DNA of 64,000 bases. Source: Gluconacetobacter johannae. Lineage in GTDB: Bacteria; Pseudomonadota; Alphaproteobacteria; Acetobacterales; Acetobacteraceae. Numbering within the stretch: position 1 is the stretch's first letter; each line of letters opens with the position of its first letter. Position numbers and translations under genes: made by a program. The notes beneath the pieces were generated by a model. It ran no database searches, had not been told where the DNA came from, and saw only the letters and a program-made list of their open reading frames with translations. This document shows positions 1-8,228 of this stretch, one piece after another. Location of the stretch: positions 1 to 64,000 of the forward strand of contig NZ_JABEQH010000020.1 of NCBI RefSeq assembly GCF_014174305.1, given 5' to 3'.

Positions 1-43
1 TCAGTCCTTTGTCGCACGCAGCGACACGGAATGCATAAGACAA

Positions 44-169
44 GCCTGTTTGAAAATGTGGGCTGGCGAGCGAGAGCGGAACGCAGTGAAGCGCCCGGCG
101 TGTGTTTTCGAGCACCGAAGCGCAGAAAACGCGCGTCGGATCGCCGCCAGCGCGCATTTTCAAACAGGC
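44..169. repeat. Long imperfect inverted repeat (possible MITE-like element)
   Basis: A perfect 15-bp inverted repeat (44-58 and 155-169, GCCTGTTTGAAAATG and its complement) bounds about 96 bp. The interior is itself partly self-complementary (GCTGGCG near 63 against CGCCAGC near 146, and GTTTTC near 105 against GAAAAC near 125). The whole segment could fold into one long hairpin. I see no target-site duplication and no ORF inside. It could be a small non-autonomous element or a structured intergenic repeat. A second copy is not visible in this window. Confidence 0.4.
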
Positions 170-189
170 TCTGACGCCCGGCCTTCCTT

Positions 190-681
190 TTATCGGCGCT
201 GTTGCAGGATGCAGGCCAGGGTGAACAGCCGGCGCGCGGTTTCGGCGTCCATCTCGATCTTGCCGCGCAGGCGGTCGATCATCAGTTCGGCGCCGTCATT
301 GTGCAGGCCGCGCCGCCCCATGTCGATGGCCCGGACCCGCATCGTGTTGCCCTCGGTCACCGCTTCATCGAAACTGTCGACCAGCAGGATGTAATCCTTG
401 ATGAGCCGCCGGAACGGCATCAGCGAGATCCGATAGATCCGTAACGGCCGGTCGTCGTCGGCGTGACGCAGGTCGAAGACCAGCCCGTTGGTCTGGACCG
501 ACAGATGCAGGTTGAACGGCCCGGTCAGCCCCTCGGGCATGAAACGGGCCGTCTGCCGCAAATCCGCGATCGCCTGGTCGACCTCATTCCGCCGGGTCCG
601 GCTGGCCAGCAGCCCGTCATCCAGGTCGTCGAGGATGACATGGGCCAGGGTTCCCGGCCCCGTGTCAGGCGATGAATGCAC
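190..681 (-). CDS. UPF0262 family protein
   Basis: The 163-aa product matches the alphaproteobacterial UPF0262 family, whose function is unknown. Diagnostic stretches are LVFDLRHAD, the PFRRLIKDYI region, AIDMGRRGLHNDGA and the C-terminal ETARRLFTLACIL block. It should be a small soluble cytoplasmic protein. The start is GTG at 681, chosen because a strong AGGAAGGGG ribosome site lies 6 nt upstream. It is followed after about 70 bp by the end of the leftward dehydrogenase operon, so it may be the last gene of that transcript or have its own promoter. Confidence 0.85.
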   Translation of the reverse strand: MHSSPDTGPGTLAHVILDDLDDGLLASRTRRNEVDQAIADLRQTARFMPEGLTGPFNLHLSVQTNGLVFDLRHADDDRPLRIYRISLMPFRRLIKDYILLVDSFDEAVTEGNTMRVRAIDMGRRGLHNDGAELMIDRLRGKIEMDAETARRLFTLACILQQRR

Positions 682-752
682 CGAAAACCCCTTCCTGCGG
701 TCCCTGGCCCCGGCACGCCCCGGGACGGGAGCCGCACCGGGGCGTCCTCACG

Positions 753-1679
753 CTACACGACCGGGGTCAGCAGCGACTCCCCGGCGAACCAGGCGGCGAG
801 GTTGCGGACGACCAGGTCGCCCATCGCCAGGCGCGTCTCCACCGTGGCACTGGCGCGATGGGGCTGCAACACGACATTGTCCATCGTCTTCAGGGCGTCG
901 GGCACATGGGGTTCGTGCTGGAACACATCCAGCCCGGCGGCGCCCAATGTGCCGGCCTGCAGGGCGGCGACCAGGGCTTCCTCGTCAACCACGCTGCCGC
1001 GCGCGACATTGACCAGCACGCCCTCGGGGCCCAGGGCCTCCAGCACCGCCTGGTTGACGATGTTGCGCGACTGCGCGCCGCCGGACGCCGCGACGACAAG
1101 GATGTCGCTGGCGCGCGCCAGCTCGACCAGGTCGGCATGGTAGGTGTAGCCGGTCTCGGGGAATTCGCGGATGTCGTGATAGGCGATCGGCATGCCGAAC
1201 GCCTGGCCCCGCACGGCGATCGCACGTCCGACCTGCCCCAGGCCCAGGATCCCCATCTTCTGCCCCGTGACGGTGTGCCCCAGCGCCAGCGGCGCCGTGC
1301 CCCACGACCCGGCCCGGACATACCGGTCCCCGACCGCCAGCCCACGGCAGGTCGCCAGGATCAGGCCCAGGGCCATGTCGGCGACATCGGCGGTCAGCAC
1401 GCCGGGCGTCGTCGTCACGCGGATACCGCGTTCGCGCGCCACGTTCAGGTCCACCGCGTCGGTGCCGATGCCGTTGATCGCCACGATCCCCAGTTCCGGC
1501 AGCGCCGCCATCACGTCGGGCGGCACGCCTACGCCCCCGCCGGTCGCGATTCCGCGGATGGACGACGCGACCCCCTTCAGGGCCGCCACGTCGGTGAAGC
1601 GATGCACGGTATAGGCATCGTCCAGCGCCTTTTCGATCTGCGGCATCATCGGTTCAAGCAGGAGAATGTCGGGTTTCAT
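753..1679 (-). CDS. D-2-hydroxyacid dehydrogenase (glyoxylate/hydroxypyruvate or 2-ketogluconate reductase type)
   Basis: The 308-aa protein is a D-isomer-specific 2-hydroxyacid dehydrogenase. It has the Rossmann motif ILGLGQVGRAIA at about residues 146-157, the VNVARGSVVDEEAL segment, and C-terminal catalytic Glu and His regions (FQHEPHVP, LQPHRASATVETR). The family reduces 2-keto acids such as glyoxylate, hydroxypyruvate or 2-ketogluconate with NAD(P)H in the cytoplasm. The ATG at 1679 has GGAG 7 nt upstream. It lies 52 bp downstream of the hydratase gene and probably belongs to one operon with the transporter and Gfo/Idh genes. Given the other genes nearby, 2-ketogluconate is a reasonable but unproven substrate. 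Confidence 0.88.
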   Translation of the reverse strand: MKPDILLLEPMMPQIEKALDDAYTVHRFTDVAALKGVASSIRGIATGGGVGVPPDVMAALPELGIVAINGIGTDAVDLNVARERGIRVTTTPGVLTADVADMALGLILATCRGLAVGDRYVRAGSWGTAPLALGHTVTGQKMGILGLGQVGRAIAVRGQAFGMPIAYHDIREFPETGYTYHADLVELARASDILVVAASGGAQSRNIVNQAVLEALGPEGVLVNVARGSVVDEEALVAALQAGTLGAAGLDVFQHEPHVPDALKTMDNVVLQPHRASATVETRLAMGDLVVRNLAAWFAGESLLTPVV

Positions 1680-1731
1680 TCATGGTCTCCGGTCTTCGCC
1701 CGGCGGAGCGGGCGGGGGAATGGAACAGGGG

Positions 1732-2487
1732 TCAGCAGGTGATGGACAGCGTGCCCAGGTGCGCGAAGGTCGCGCTGACGCGGGCGCCGGGCGCCACGAA
1801 GAGGGTGCCGGTCGCCGAGCCGGTGGTGACGATCGCGCCTTCGGCCAGGCCGCCGGCGTACCGCGCGGCATGCCCGGCCAGCCAGACCAGCGTGCGGATG
1901 GGGTCGCCCGCCGAATTGCCGCCGACATGATCGGCGACCACCTTGCCGTCGATGGTCAGGATCACCCGTTCCTCGAGCGGCACCAGCGATTGCCAGTCCG
2001 TCACCGGGGGGCCGACGAACAGGGCGCCATGGCTCTGCTGGTCGGCCAGATGGTCCAGCGCCGGCTGGCTGCCGGGGGTGACGAAGCGCGTGTCCACGAT
2101 TTCGATCGCCGTGTGGACCGAGGCGATCGCGTCGCGGATTTCGGCGGTGGTGTAAGGCGCGTCGCGCGGGGGCAGCGCGCGGCCGAACCGATAGGCGATC
2201 TCGGCCTCGACGCCGATATGGCGGCACAGGCCCGGCGGCAGCACGGTGGCGCTGTCGAACAGGGTCGCCTCCAGGATCGGGGCGGCGAACGGCTCGGCGT
2301 CGGGCGTGCGGGCCCCGACCTTCCATCCGGCGATCCGCCCGCCCAGGGCGCGGATGGTTTCGTGCTGCACCGCATAGGCGTCGGCGGCGGACACGACCCG
2401 GCACCCGTCGGGCAGGCGGGCCAGGGGTGGCGCACCCGACCGGACCCGGAGAAAGGACCCGGCCAGATGATCGACTGAAGCGGTCAC
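1732..2487 (-). CDS. 2-keto-4-pentenoate hydratase / fumarylacetoacetate hydrolase-superfamily protein
   Basis: The 251-aa product resembles the MhpD/HpcG hydratases: GWKVGA, an acidic metal-binding EAEIAYRFGRAL block, AIEIVDTRF, and the C-terminal VTTGSATGTLFVAPGARV segment. Such enzymes hydrate 2-oxo-alkenoates or act on related diketo acids using a divalent metal. I start it at GTG 2487, which has CAGGAG 7 nt upstream. A longer reading from 2547 adds 20 residues that look non-homologous. Its operon has no other aromatic ring-cleavage genes, so the substrate may be a sugar-acid-derived keto acid. Confidence 0.82.
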   Translation of the reverse strand: MTASVDHLAGSFLRVRSGAPPLARLPDGCRVVSAADAYAVQHETIRALGGRIAGWKVGARTPDAEPFAAPILEATLFDSATVLPPGLCRHIGVEAEIAYRFGRALPPRDAPYTTAEIRDAIASVHTAIEIVDTRFVTPGSQPALDHLADQQSHGALFVGPPVTDWQSLVPLEERVILTIDGKVVADHVGGNSAGDPIRTLVWLAGHAARYAGGLAEGAIVTTGSATGTLFVAPGARVSATFAHLGTLSITC

Positions 2488-2566
2488 GTAGATACTCCTG
2501 CACGCCAAAAACGACGCCACGATACCGCCCCCGGCGGGGAAAACCATCCGGAGGCGGCGCGGCTCC

Positions 2567-3994
2567 TCAGGTATTGATGAGGTCCCGCCGGTCCAGCAGG
2601 TCGCGATCGCGCGGTTCGGGCGCGAACAGGGTGGCCACGATGGTCATGCAGGCCAGCAGCATGACATACAGCGCCAGCGGCAGCCACGAGATCAGGCCCG
2701 GACGGGCCGCGCCGGCATAATGGCTCGACACCATGGCGATGATGACCGACCCCACCAGCGGGGCCAGCCCGCCCGACAGCACGGCCGAGATCTCGCGCGT
2801 CATCGACACGCCCAGATACCGGTGACGGCTGCCGAACATTTCCGGCAACAGGGCCCCCTGCGTTCCGAACATCCCCCAGGTGGCGCAGCCCAGCGCGATG
2901 GACAGGGCCAGGATGGTCAGCGGCAGGTAGCCGAGGCTGAGGGTGTACCACACCGGGATCGCGGCCACGAGTTGCAGGATCGCGAAGGCGCGATAGACCC
3001 TGATCCGCCCGAACCGGTCACTGAGCATGCCGGCGGTCGGCACGATGAACGCCCCCACGATCGCGGCGCACAGCAGGGACAGCGCGCCCGTCGCATTACG
3101 CATGCCCACCACATTGACCGAATAGCTGACGGCCAGCACCTGGTAGATGGACGATCCGCCGTTTTCCGCCATCCGCAGGCCCATGCCCAGCAGGATCGTC
3201 TTCCACGATTCCCGCACGACCTCGGGCAGGGATTGCGACTGCGCGCGTTCCTCTTCCTCGATCTCGACGAAGGCCGGTGATTCCTTCAGCTTCACCCGCA
3301 TGTACAGCGCCACCAGCAGGATCAGCGAACTCAGCAGGAACGGCAGGCGCCACATCCAGCTGTCCAGGACGTCCTGGACATGGAACAGCAGCGCGAAATA
3401 CACGACCGCCGCAACGACGGTGCCGATCTGGATGCCCAGGAACGGCAGCGCGGCATAGAATCCCCGCTGCCCCTTCGGCGCATATTCGGTCATCAGCACG
3501 GCGGCGCCCGCCTGTTCCGCGCCGGCCCCCAGCCCCTGCAACAGGCGCAGCACGATCAGCAGCACCGGCGCCCAGATGCCGATGCTCTGGTAGGTCGGGA
3601 TCAGGCCGATCGCGGTGCTGGCGCCGCCCATCAGGGTGACGGTAATCAGCAGGACCATCTTGCGCCCGTACCGGTCGCCCATCATCCCGAACAGGATGCC
3701 GCCGACAGGCCGGACGGCAAAGCCCAGGAAATAGGTGCCGAAGCTGGAGATCAGCGCGATGCTGGGGCTCTGGTGCGGAAAGAAGAGCGGCCCGAACACC
3801 AGCGCCGCCGCCAGGCTGTAGAGCGCGAAATCGTAATATTCGAGGGCGCTGCCCAGGGAACTGGTCCAGGCCGCGCGGCGCAGGTCGGCCGTGGTCACGG
3901 CGTGATGCGCCATCCCGGCATCCCGGGTCGCTGCGCGCGGCAGCGGGCCGGCGGCGCGCATCGCGGCGGCCCCGGCAAGAATTGGCTGTTTCAT
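2567..3994 (-). CDS. MFS transporter, metabolite:H+ symporter (MHS) type
   Basis: The 475-aa protein has about twelve hydrophobic segments and the MFS loop signature GDRYGRKMVLL after TM2, repeated as SDRFGRIRVYRA in the second half. The FALYSLAAALVF and RPVGGILFG stretches are typical of the MHS group (KgtP, ShiA, ProP), which imports organic acids by proton symport. Its ATG overlaps the stop of the Gfo/Idh gene by 4 nt, so the two are translationally coupled. Met28 (3913) is an alternative start, since the first 27 residues are not family-like. The likely cargo is the substrate of the neighbouring enzymes. Confidence 0.88.
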   Translation of the reverse strand: MKQPILAGAAAMRAAGPLPRAATRDAGMAHHAVTTADLRRAAWTSSLGSALEYYDFALYSLAAALVFGPLFFPHQSPSIALISSFGTYFLGFAVRPVGGILFGMMGDRYGRKMVLLITVTLMGGASTAIGLIPTYQSIGIWAPVLLIVLRLLQGLGAGAEQAGAAVLMTEYAPKGQRGFYAALPFLGIQIGTVVAAVVYFALLFHVQDVLDSWMWRLPFLLSSLILLVALYMRVKLKESPAFVEIEEEERAQSQSLPEVVRESWKTILLGMGLRMAENGGSSIYQVLAVSYSVNVVGMRNATGALSLLCAAIVGAFIVPTAGMLSDRFGRIRVYRAFAILQLVAAIPVWYTLSLGYLPLTILALSIALGCATWGMFGTQGALLPEMFGSRHRYLGVSMTREISAVLSGGLAPLVGSVIIAMVSSHYAGAARPGLISWLPLALYVMLLACMTIVATLFAPEPRDRDLLDRRDLINT

Positions 3995-4995
3995 GGCAGG
4001 TCTACCCCGATCTCACGCCCGGTTCTGGCGGATTCACGCAGGGCCAGCGCAATGGCCAGCGAGGCAACCCCGTCCTCGCCGGTGGCGGCCGGCAGGCCGC
4101 CGCCATGGATGGCATCGGTGAACAGCTCCAATGCGCGATGATAAAGATTATGGTGCTTTAACGGAATTTCGCGTTCGCCGTCGCCATCGCGCACCGACAC
4201 CGTGCCGATCGGCCGCTGGCTCATGCAATCGCGGCCGATGATGACGCCGCGCTCTCCCATGATTTCCACCCCGCCCGGCGCATAGGGCACGGTGTAGCCG
4301 CCGTGGATCTGGACCAGCATGTCGTCGGGGAAGCGCAGGACGGCCATGATCCCGTCCTCGATCCCGTCCTGGGCCAGACGGCCGCTCTGCGTCATGGCGA
4401 AGACGCTGATCGGGTCCTGGTCGAACAGGAAACGCAGGGTGTCGATATCATGGATGGTGCTGTCCAGGATCACCCCGCCGCCCTGGTCGTTGACGCGCCA
4501 GCCCTGCAGGGCGGCGGCCAGATAATTGGCGTGGAAGACCCGTCCGCCGATCAGCCGCCCGACCCGCCCGTCCTCGATCATGCCGTGGATCGCGATATGG
4601 GTCGCCGCATTGCGTAGATGGTGGTTGGTGCCCAGCACCACGTCGCAGGCGCGACAGACGCGGACCATCTCGTTCGCATCCTCGACCGACAGGGCAAGGG
4701 GTTTTTCGCACAGCACGTGCTTGCCGGCCCGCGCCGCGGCGATGGTCTGCTCGAAATGCAGGCGATTGTTCGTGCTGACGTACACCGCGTCGATGTCCGG
4801 CCTGGACAGCAGGTCGTCGAGCGACGTGGTGTGCCAGGCAATGTCGTTGTCGCGGGCGAAGGCGGCGCCACGCTCGGCGCTGCTGCTCAGAACCGCGCGG
4901 ACCTCGCTTCCGGGCTGTGCCCGGATCGCGTCGATGATCCATTCCCGTGCGACATTGCTGGCACCTATCAGACCCCATCCGGTCGGATGCGTCAT
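3991..4995 (-). CDS. Gfo/Idh/MocA family NAD(P)-dependent oxidoreductase
   Basis: The 334-aa protein begins with a Rossmann fold (GLIGASNVAREW, residues 8-19) and carries the family hallmark CEKPLALS near residue 97, with Lys as a likely catalytic residue. The C-terminal half has the usual DSTIHDIDTLRFL helix. Members oxidise or reduce sugars, inositols and related compounds. The ATG at 4995 has a strong GGGAGG site 5 nt upstream, and it is the first gene of a four-gene leftward operon with the transporter, hydratase and 2-hydroxyacid dehydrogenase. The exact substrate cannot be read from sequence. Confidence 0.88.
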   Translation of the reverse strand: MTHPTGWGLIGASNVAREWIIDAIRAQPGSEVRAVLSSSAERGAAFARDNDIAWHTTSLDDLLSRPDIDAVYVSTNNRLHFEQTIAAARAGKHVLCEKPLALSVEDANEMVRVCRACDVVLGTNHHLRNAATHIAIHGMIEDGRVGRLIGGRVFHANYLAAALQGWRVNDQGGGVILDSTIHDIDTLRFLFDQDPISVFAMTQSGRLAQDGIEDGIMAVLRFPDDMLVQIHGGYTVPYAPGGVEIMGERGVIIGRDCMSQRPIGTVSVRDGDGEREIPLKHHNLYHRALELFTDAIHGGGLPAATGEDGVASLAIALALRESARTGREIGVDLP

Positions 4996-5315
4996 TCCGT
5001 CCTCCCTCGAGGCGCCAGGCCCCGGTCCGTTCCCGTTATGTTATTGTTGAGATTGCCGTGGCGGTCGGACGTTGCACCAAAAACACGATACGGCTTCGAG
5101 AGTTCCGTCGGGCCGCATCCGGCCCTCTTTCCTCACGTTCCGGCCCTGTCTGTCGGTCGTCCGGGCAATCCGTTTCCCGAGGACGGCATGGCGCACCGCC
5201 CCCGCAGGCTACGAGCGGTCATGATAGAGGCCATCGCCCGACGCGCCGCAAGCGCCCGCGAAGACGATCCACTTCACAAATTCGTATTTGTGCGCTGCAA
5301 AATTTATAGATGGGA
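4996..5315. other. Intergenic region with a short palindrome
   Basis: This 320-bp stretch precedes the leftward operon at 4995 and follows the end of the UPF0303 gene. No convincing gene is present. The promoter of the operon must lie here, but I see no clear -35/-10 pair. CACAAAT and ATTTGTG (5275-5281 and 5286-5292) form a 7-bp hairpin around TCGT. Just after the UPF0303 stop codon, it could be a weak terminator or an operator. Confidence 0.4.
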
Positions 5316-5852
5316 TCAGGGCTGAAGCTGAATCCCGTCTATGGGAGCGCCCAGGAACGCGCCCAGCGCCTCGACCACCAGCCGGTGATCCTCGCGTTGC
5401 GGCAGGCCGGACACGCAGACCGTGCCCACCACCCCGACCCCGCGCACACGCAGCGGAAAGGCCCCGCCAAAGGGGGCGTACTCGGCCTCCGGCAGGCCGA
5501 AGCGCGTGGTGATGGTCTTGCCTTCCTGCTGCAGCAGCAGCCCGATCGCATAGGACGGGCGGTGGAAGCGTTCGGCCACGCGGGTCTTGCGCGCGATCCA
5601 GCCCAGGTTGTCCGGCGTCGCCCCCTCCAGGCATGCGCTGAACAGCGTCTGCCCGCCGCGCCGGATGTCGATCGCGATCGGGTGGTGTCTGTCCGCCGCC
5701 CTCTGCCGCAGCCAGCATCCCAGTTCCCAGGCGTCGGCCTCGGTCAGGCCGGGCAGGACTAGGTCCTGCTCCTGCCGGGCGATCAGGTCCAGGTCCCTGA
5801 CCACCGACGATATGCCGCTGGCCGCGCCGCCTGTTTCTGCCTGATCCGCCAT
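5316..5852 (-). CDS. UPF0303 family protein (heme-degrading-domain-like)
   Basis: The 178-aa protein matches UPF0303, a family with a GlcG/HbpS-like (DUF336) fold found in bacteria and yeast. Visible family blocks are LGCWLRQRA, the PIAIDIRRGGQTLF strand-loop, WIARKTRVAERF, and the glycine-rich AEYAPFGGAFPLRVRG segment. The role is not established for most members; some annotations call it a heme-degrading domain protein. The ATG at 5852 has GGAG 8 nt upstream. It is transcribed divergently from the idonate dehydrogenase-like gene, with which it shares a 175-bp regulatory gap. Confidence 0.8.
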   Translation of the reverse strand: MADQAETGGAASGISSVVRDLDLIARQEQDLVLPGLTEADAWELGCWLRQRAADRHHPIAIDIRRGGQTLFSACLEGATPDNLGWIARKTRVAERFHRPSYAIGLLLQQEGKTITTRFGLPEAEYAPFGGAFPLRVRGVGVVGTVCVSGLPQREDHRLVVEALGAFLGAPIDGIQLQP

Positions 5853-6027
5853 ACCCTGTGCTCCGTGCCTCTACGACGCCGCGATGCGGCGACATGATGA
5901 GCCGCGATAGCACCGAAAACATCGTGGCGGCCGAGAGTGACTTTATCGTGATTTCTGTCGCCCCCGATCCGGATCAATAGTCGCGACACGCCCAGCCGGC
6001 TCCCCCTTCCCTGCGGATATCGACGCG

Positions 6028-7074
6028 ATGGATCTCATGACGGATCTTTCCACCACCGACGCCCTGGTCATCCATGGCGCGGGCGACCTGCGGTTGGATT
6101 CGATGGCACTTCCGCCCCCCGGCCCGGACGAGGTCAGTGTCCGCATCGCCTGGGGCGGCATCTGCGGGTCGGACATGCACTACCTGCACCATGGGGGCGT
6201 GGGCGCGTCCGTCCTGCGCGAACCCATGGTCCTGGGACATGAGGTGTCGGGCGTCGTCCTGTCCTGCGGCGCGAACGTCACCGGTTTCCAGGCCGGGGAC
6301 CCGGTCGCGATCCACCCGGCCCGCCCGTGCGGGACATGCCCCGAATGCCGGCGCGGGCTGCATAACCTGTGCCGCAACATGCGGTTCTTCGGCAGCGCGG
6401 CCTACCTGCCCCACACGCATGGCGGGTTCCGCCGGATCATGACCGTCGCCGCGTCGCAACTGCATCATCTGCCGCCGGGGCTGGATCTGCGCCGCGCGGC
6501 GCTGGCCGAGCCGTTCGCGGTGGCGCTGCACGCCATCGCCCGTGCCGGGAATTGCGCCGGGGCCTCGGTGCTGGTGCAGGGATCGGGCCCCATCGGGGCG
6601 CTGATCGTCGCCGGCCTGGCCGTGCGGGGGGCCGCCCGCATCGTGGCCACCGACCTGCATGATTTTCCGCTGTCGGTCGCCCGCCGCCTGGGCGCGACCG
6701 AGACCTGGAACACCGCCACCACCGCGCCCGACGAGGAATTCGACATCGTGTTCGAGGCCACGGGCGTCGTCCGGGCCCTGCCCTTCGCCATCGCGCATAC
6801 GCGCCGGGGCGGCATCCTGGTTCAGGTCGGGATGTTCCCCCCTGGCAATATCGAGGTGCCGATGGCGCAGATCATCGCGCGCGAGCTGGATGTACGCGGC
6901 TCGTTCCGCTTCGATTCCGAATTCGCCGACGCGCTGGACCTGCTGGCGACGCATCCGGGCATCGCCGACGGGCTGGTCACCCACGAATTCGGCTTCACCT
7001 CCTATGACGCCGCCTTCGCCGCCTCATCCGACCGGCAGAGCGCGTCGAAGGTGCTGCTCAGTATCGGCGACTGA
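6028..7074 (+). CDS. Zinc-dependent alcohol dehydrogenase, L-idonate 5-dehydrogenase type
   Basis: The 348-aa protein is a medium-chain zinc dehydrogenase. The catalytic zinc site is seen in GGICGSDMHYLHHGGVG and GHEVSGVV, the structural zinc cysteines in the PCGTCPECRRGLHNLC segment, and the NAD(P) site in VQGSGPIGALIVAGL. The residues after the first zinc ligand resemble L-idonate 5-dehydrogenase, which interconverts L-idonate and 5-ketogluconate. Two starts are possible (6028, or 9 nt later at 6037); neither has a strong ribosome site. With the 2-hydroxyacid dehydrogenase and acid transporter nearby, ketogluconate metabolism is a plausible theme. Confidence 0.85.
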   Translation: MDLMTDLSTTDALVIHGAGDLRLDSMALPPPGPDEVSVRIAWGGICGSDMHYLHHGGVGASVLREPMVLGHEVSGVVLSCGANVTGFQAGDPVAIHPARPCGTCPECRRGLHNLCRNMRFFGSAAYLPHTHGGFRRIMTVAASQLHHLPPGLDLRRAALAEPFAVALHAIARAGNCAGASVLVQGSGPIGALIVAGLAVRGAARIVATDLHDFPLSVARRLGATETWNTATTAPDEEFDIVFEATGVVRALPFAIAHTRRGGILVQVGMFPPGNIEVPMAQIIARELDVRGSFRFDSEFADALDLLATHPGIADGLVTHEFGFTSYDAAFAASSDRQSASKVLLSIGD

Positions 7075-7110
7075 GGCGGCGGGTGGCGTGCGAGGGCAGC
7101 GGCCCCGCGG

Positions 7111-7521
7111 TTACAGCAGGGATTGCGCGCGGCTGAGGACCATGTTGCAGATTTTCTGCGTCATCTGCTGCTTGATGCCCTGACCGGCGCCGGCCAGCGA
7201 GAATGTCCCGCCATTTCCGGTATCCAGCAGGCCGCGTTGCCCCGCCTGGTACTGGCTGCTGTCGGTGCCGGTCTTCTGGCCCAGGGCGCTCATGACCGGG
7301 GACGCCGCGCCGGCGCCCAGGTAATTGTTCTGCACGCAGAACCCCAGCACGCCCGCCAGATTGCCCGGCGCCGCCGACGTCACCGACGGCAGCCCCAGCC
7401 CGCTGCCCATGTTCATGCCGGGCATCCCCGGCATGCTCGGCATCTGCGCCCGCGCCGCCTCGACACCCGCCGCGAGCGCCAGAACGGCAAGAGCCGACGA
7501 AACGGCGATACGTCCGGTCAT
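7111..7521 (-). CDS. DUF2501 exported protein
   Basis: The 136-aa protein starts with a Sec signal peptide (basic MTGR, hydrophobic core, cleavage after AARA near residue 25). A Met/Gly/Pro-rich linker follows. The C-terminal part has the DUF2501 (E. coli YjjA-like) pattern GNLAGVLGFCVQNNYL and KQQMTQKICNMVLSRAQSLL, with two conserved cysteines that may pair in the periplasm. The ATG at 7521 has AGGA 8 nt upstream. It converges with the dehydrogenase at 7074 and stands alone. Function unknown. Confidence 0.8.
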   Translation of the reverse strand: MTGRIAVSSALAVLALAAGVEAARAQMPSMPGMPGMNMGSGLGLPSVTSAAPGNLAGVLGFCVQNNYLGAGAASPVMSALGQKTGTDSSQYQAGQRGLLDTGNGGTFSLAGAGQGIKQQMTQKICNMVLSRAQSLL

Positions 7522-7608
7522 GGCCAGGTCCTTTCTCTCATCAGACCGGCCATCCTGGGCCGGAATTATGTTCGCATCATGAATAACGGCGAAGGCCTGC
7601 CCGGTTTT

Positions 7609-7917
7609 TCAGGGTACGCCGCCGACGATCAGGGCATAGTAAAGCTGCCGCAGCAGCGGGGTGAGGAGGTACTGGATCAGCAGCAGCAGCACCAGCGGGC
7701 TGAAATCCATGTTGCCCATCGCGGGCAGGATACGGCGGATCGGCTGCAGGACGGGTTCGGTCAGGCGATTCAGGAAAGCGCCGATATTCCACACGATCCG
7801 GTTACGGGTATCGAGCACGCCGAATCCATACAGGAAACTGAATACGCACGAGATCACCAGCACCCACGTGTATAGCCGGATCAGTTCGAATAACAGGGTG
7901 AAGACAAGAGTGATCAA
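7609..7917 (-). CDS. YggT family integral membrane protein
   Basis: This is the YggT family: two hydrophobic segments flank the conserved NRLTEPVLQPIRRILPAMG loop, followed by MDFSPLVLLLLIQYLL. Homologues have been linked to osmotic tolerance and cell-division or membrane processes. I use the TTG at 7917 (102 aa, the usual family length of about 100), with an AGGGG ribosome site 9 nt upstream. A longer reading to 7992 adds residues unlike the family and runs close to the tRNA promoter. Confidence 0.8.
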   Translation of the reverse strand: MITLVFTLLFELIRLYTWVLVISCVFSFLYGFGVLDTRNRIVWNIGAFLNRLTEPVLQPIRRILPAMGNMDFSPLVLLLLIQYLLTPLLRQLYYALIVGGVP

Positions 7918-8002
7918 CGCGGCAATCCCCTGCGATGGCTGGACGGAAATCCTATCGCCAGCCGCAGGGCGGCACAACTCCACCCTGCCCACGGATCCCC
8001 GC

Positions 8003-8030
8003 TTGACAAACGCCGGCGGGCCGTTATTTA
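8003..8030 (+). promoter_or_regulatory. Promoter of tRNA-Ala(CGC)
   Basis: A consensus -35 TTGACA (8003-8008) is followed after 16 bp by TATTTA (8025-8030). The spacing and the 19-bp distance to the tRNA gene fit a sigma-70 type promoter. Confidence 0.6.
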
Positions 8031-8048
8031 TCCAGCCCGTCAGGCAGT

Positions 8049-8124
8049 GGGGCTGTAGCTCAGTTGGGAGAGCGCCTCGTTCGCAATGAGGAGGTCAGGG
8101 GTTCGATTCCCCTCAGCTCCACCA
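8049..8124 (+). tRNA. tRNA-Ala (anticodon CGC)
   Basis: A full 76-nt cloverleaf with encoded CCA. The acceptor stem (8049-8055 with 8114-8120) contains the G3-U70 pair diagnostic for alanine. The anticodon stem CCTCG/TGAGG closes the loop TTCGCAA, giving anticodon CGC. The T arm AGGGG-TTCGATT-CCCCT is perfect. Confidence 0.97.
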
Positions 8125-8228
8125 CTGGCCGACGTTCTTTTCAAAAAAATCAGCGTATTAGCCAAGAGGCCGGAAATCCGTTCCCTCTTGAGATCGGGGT
8201 CCGGCGCAAAAAGGCCGCGGAACGGCAT

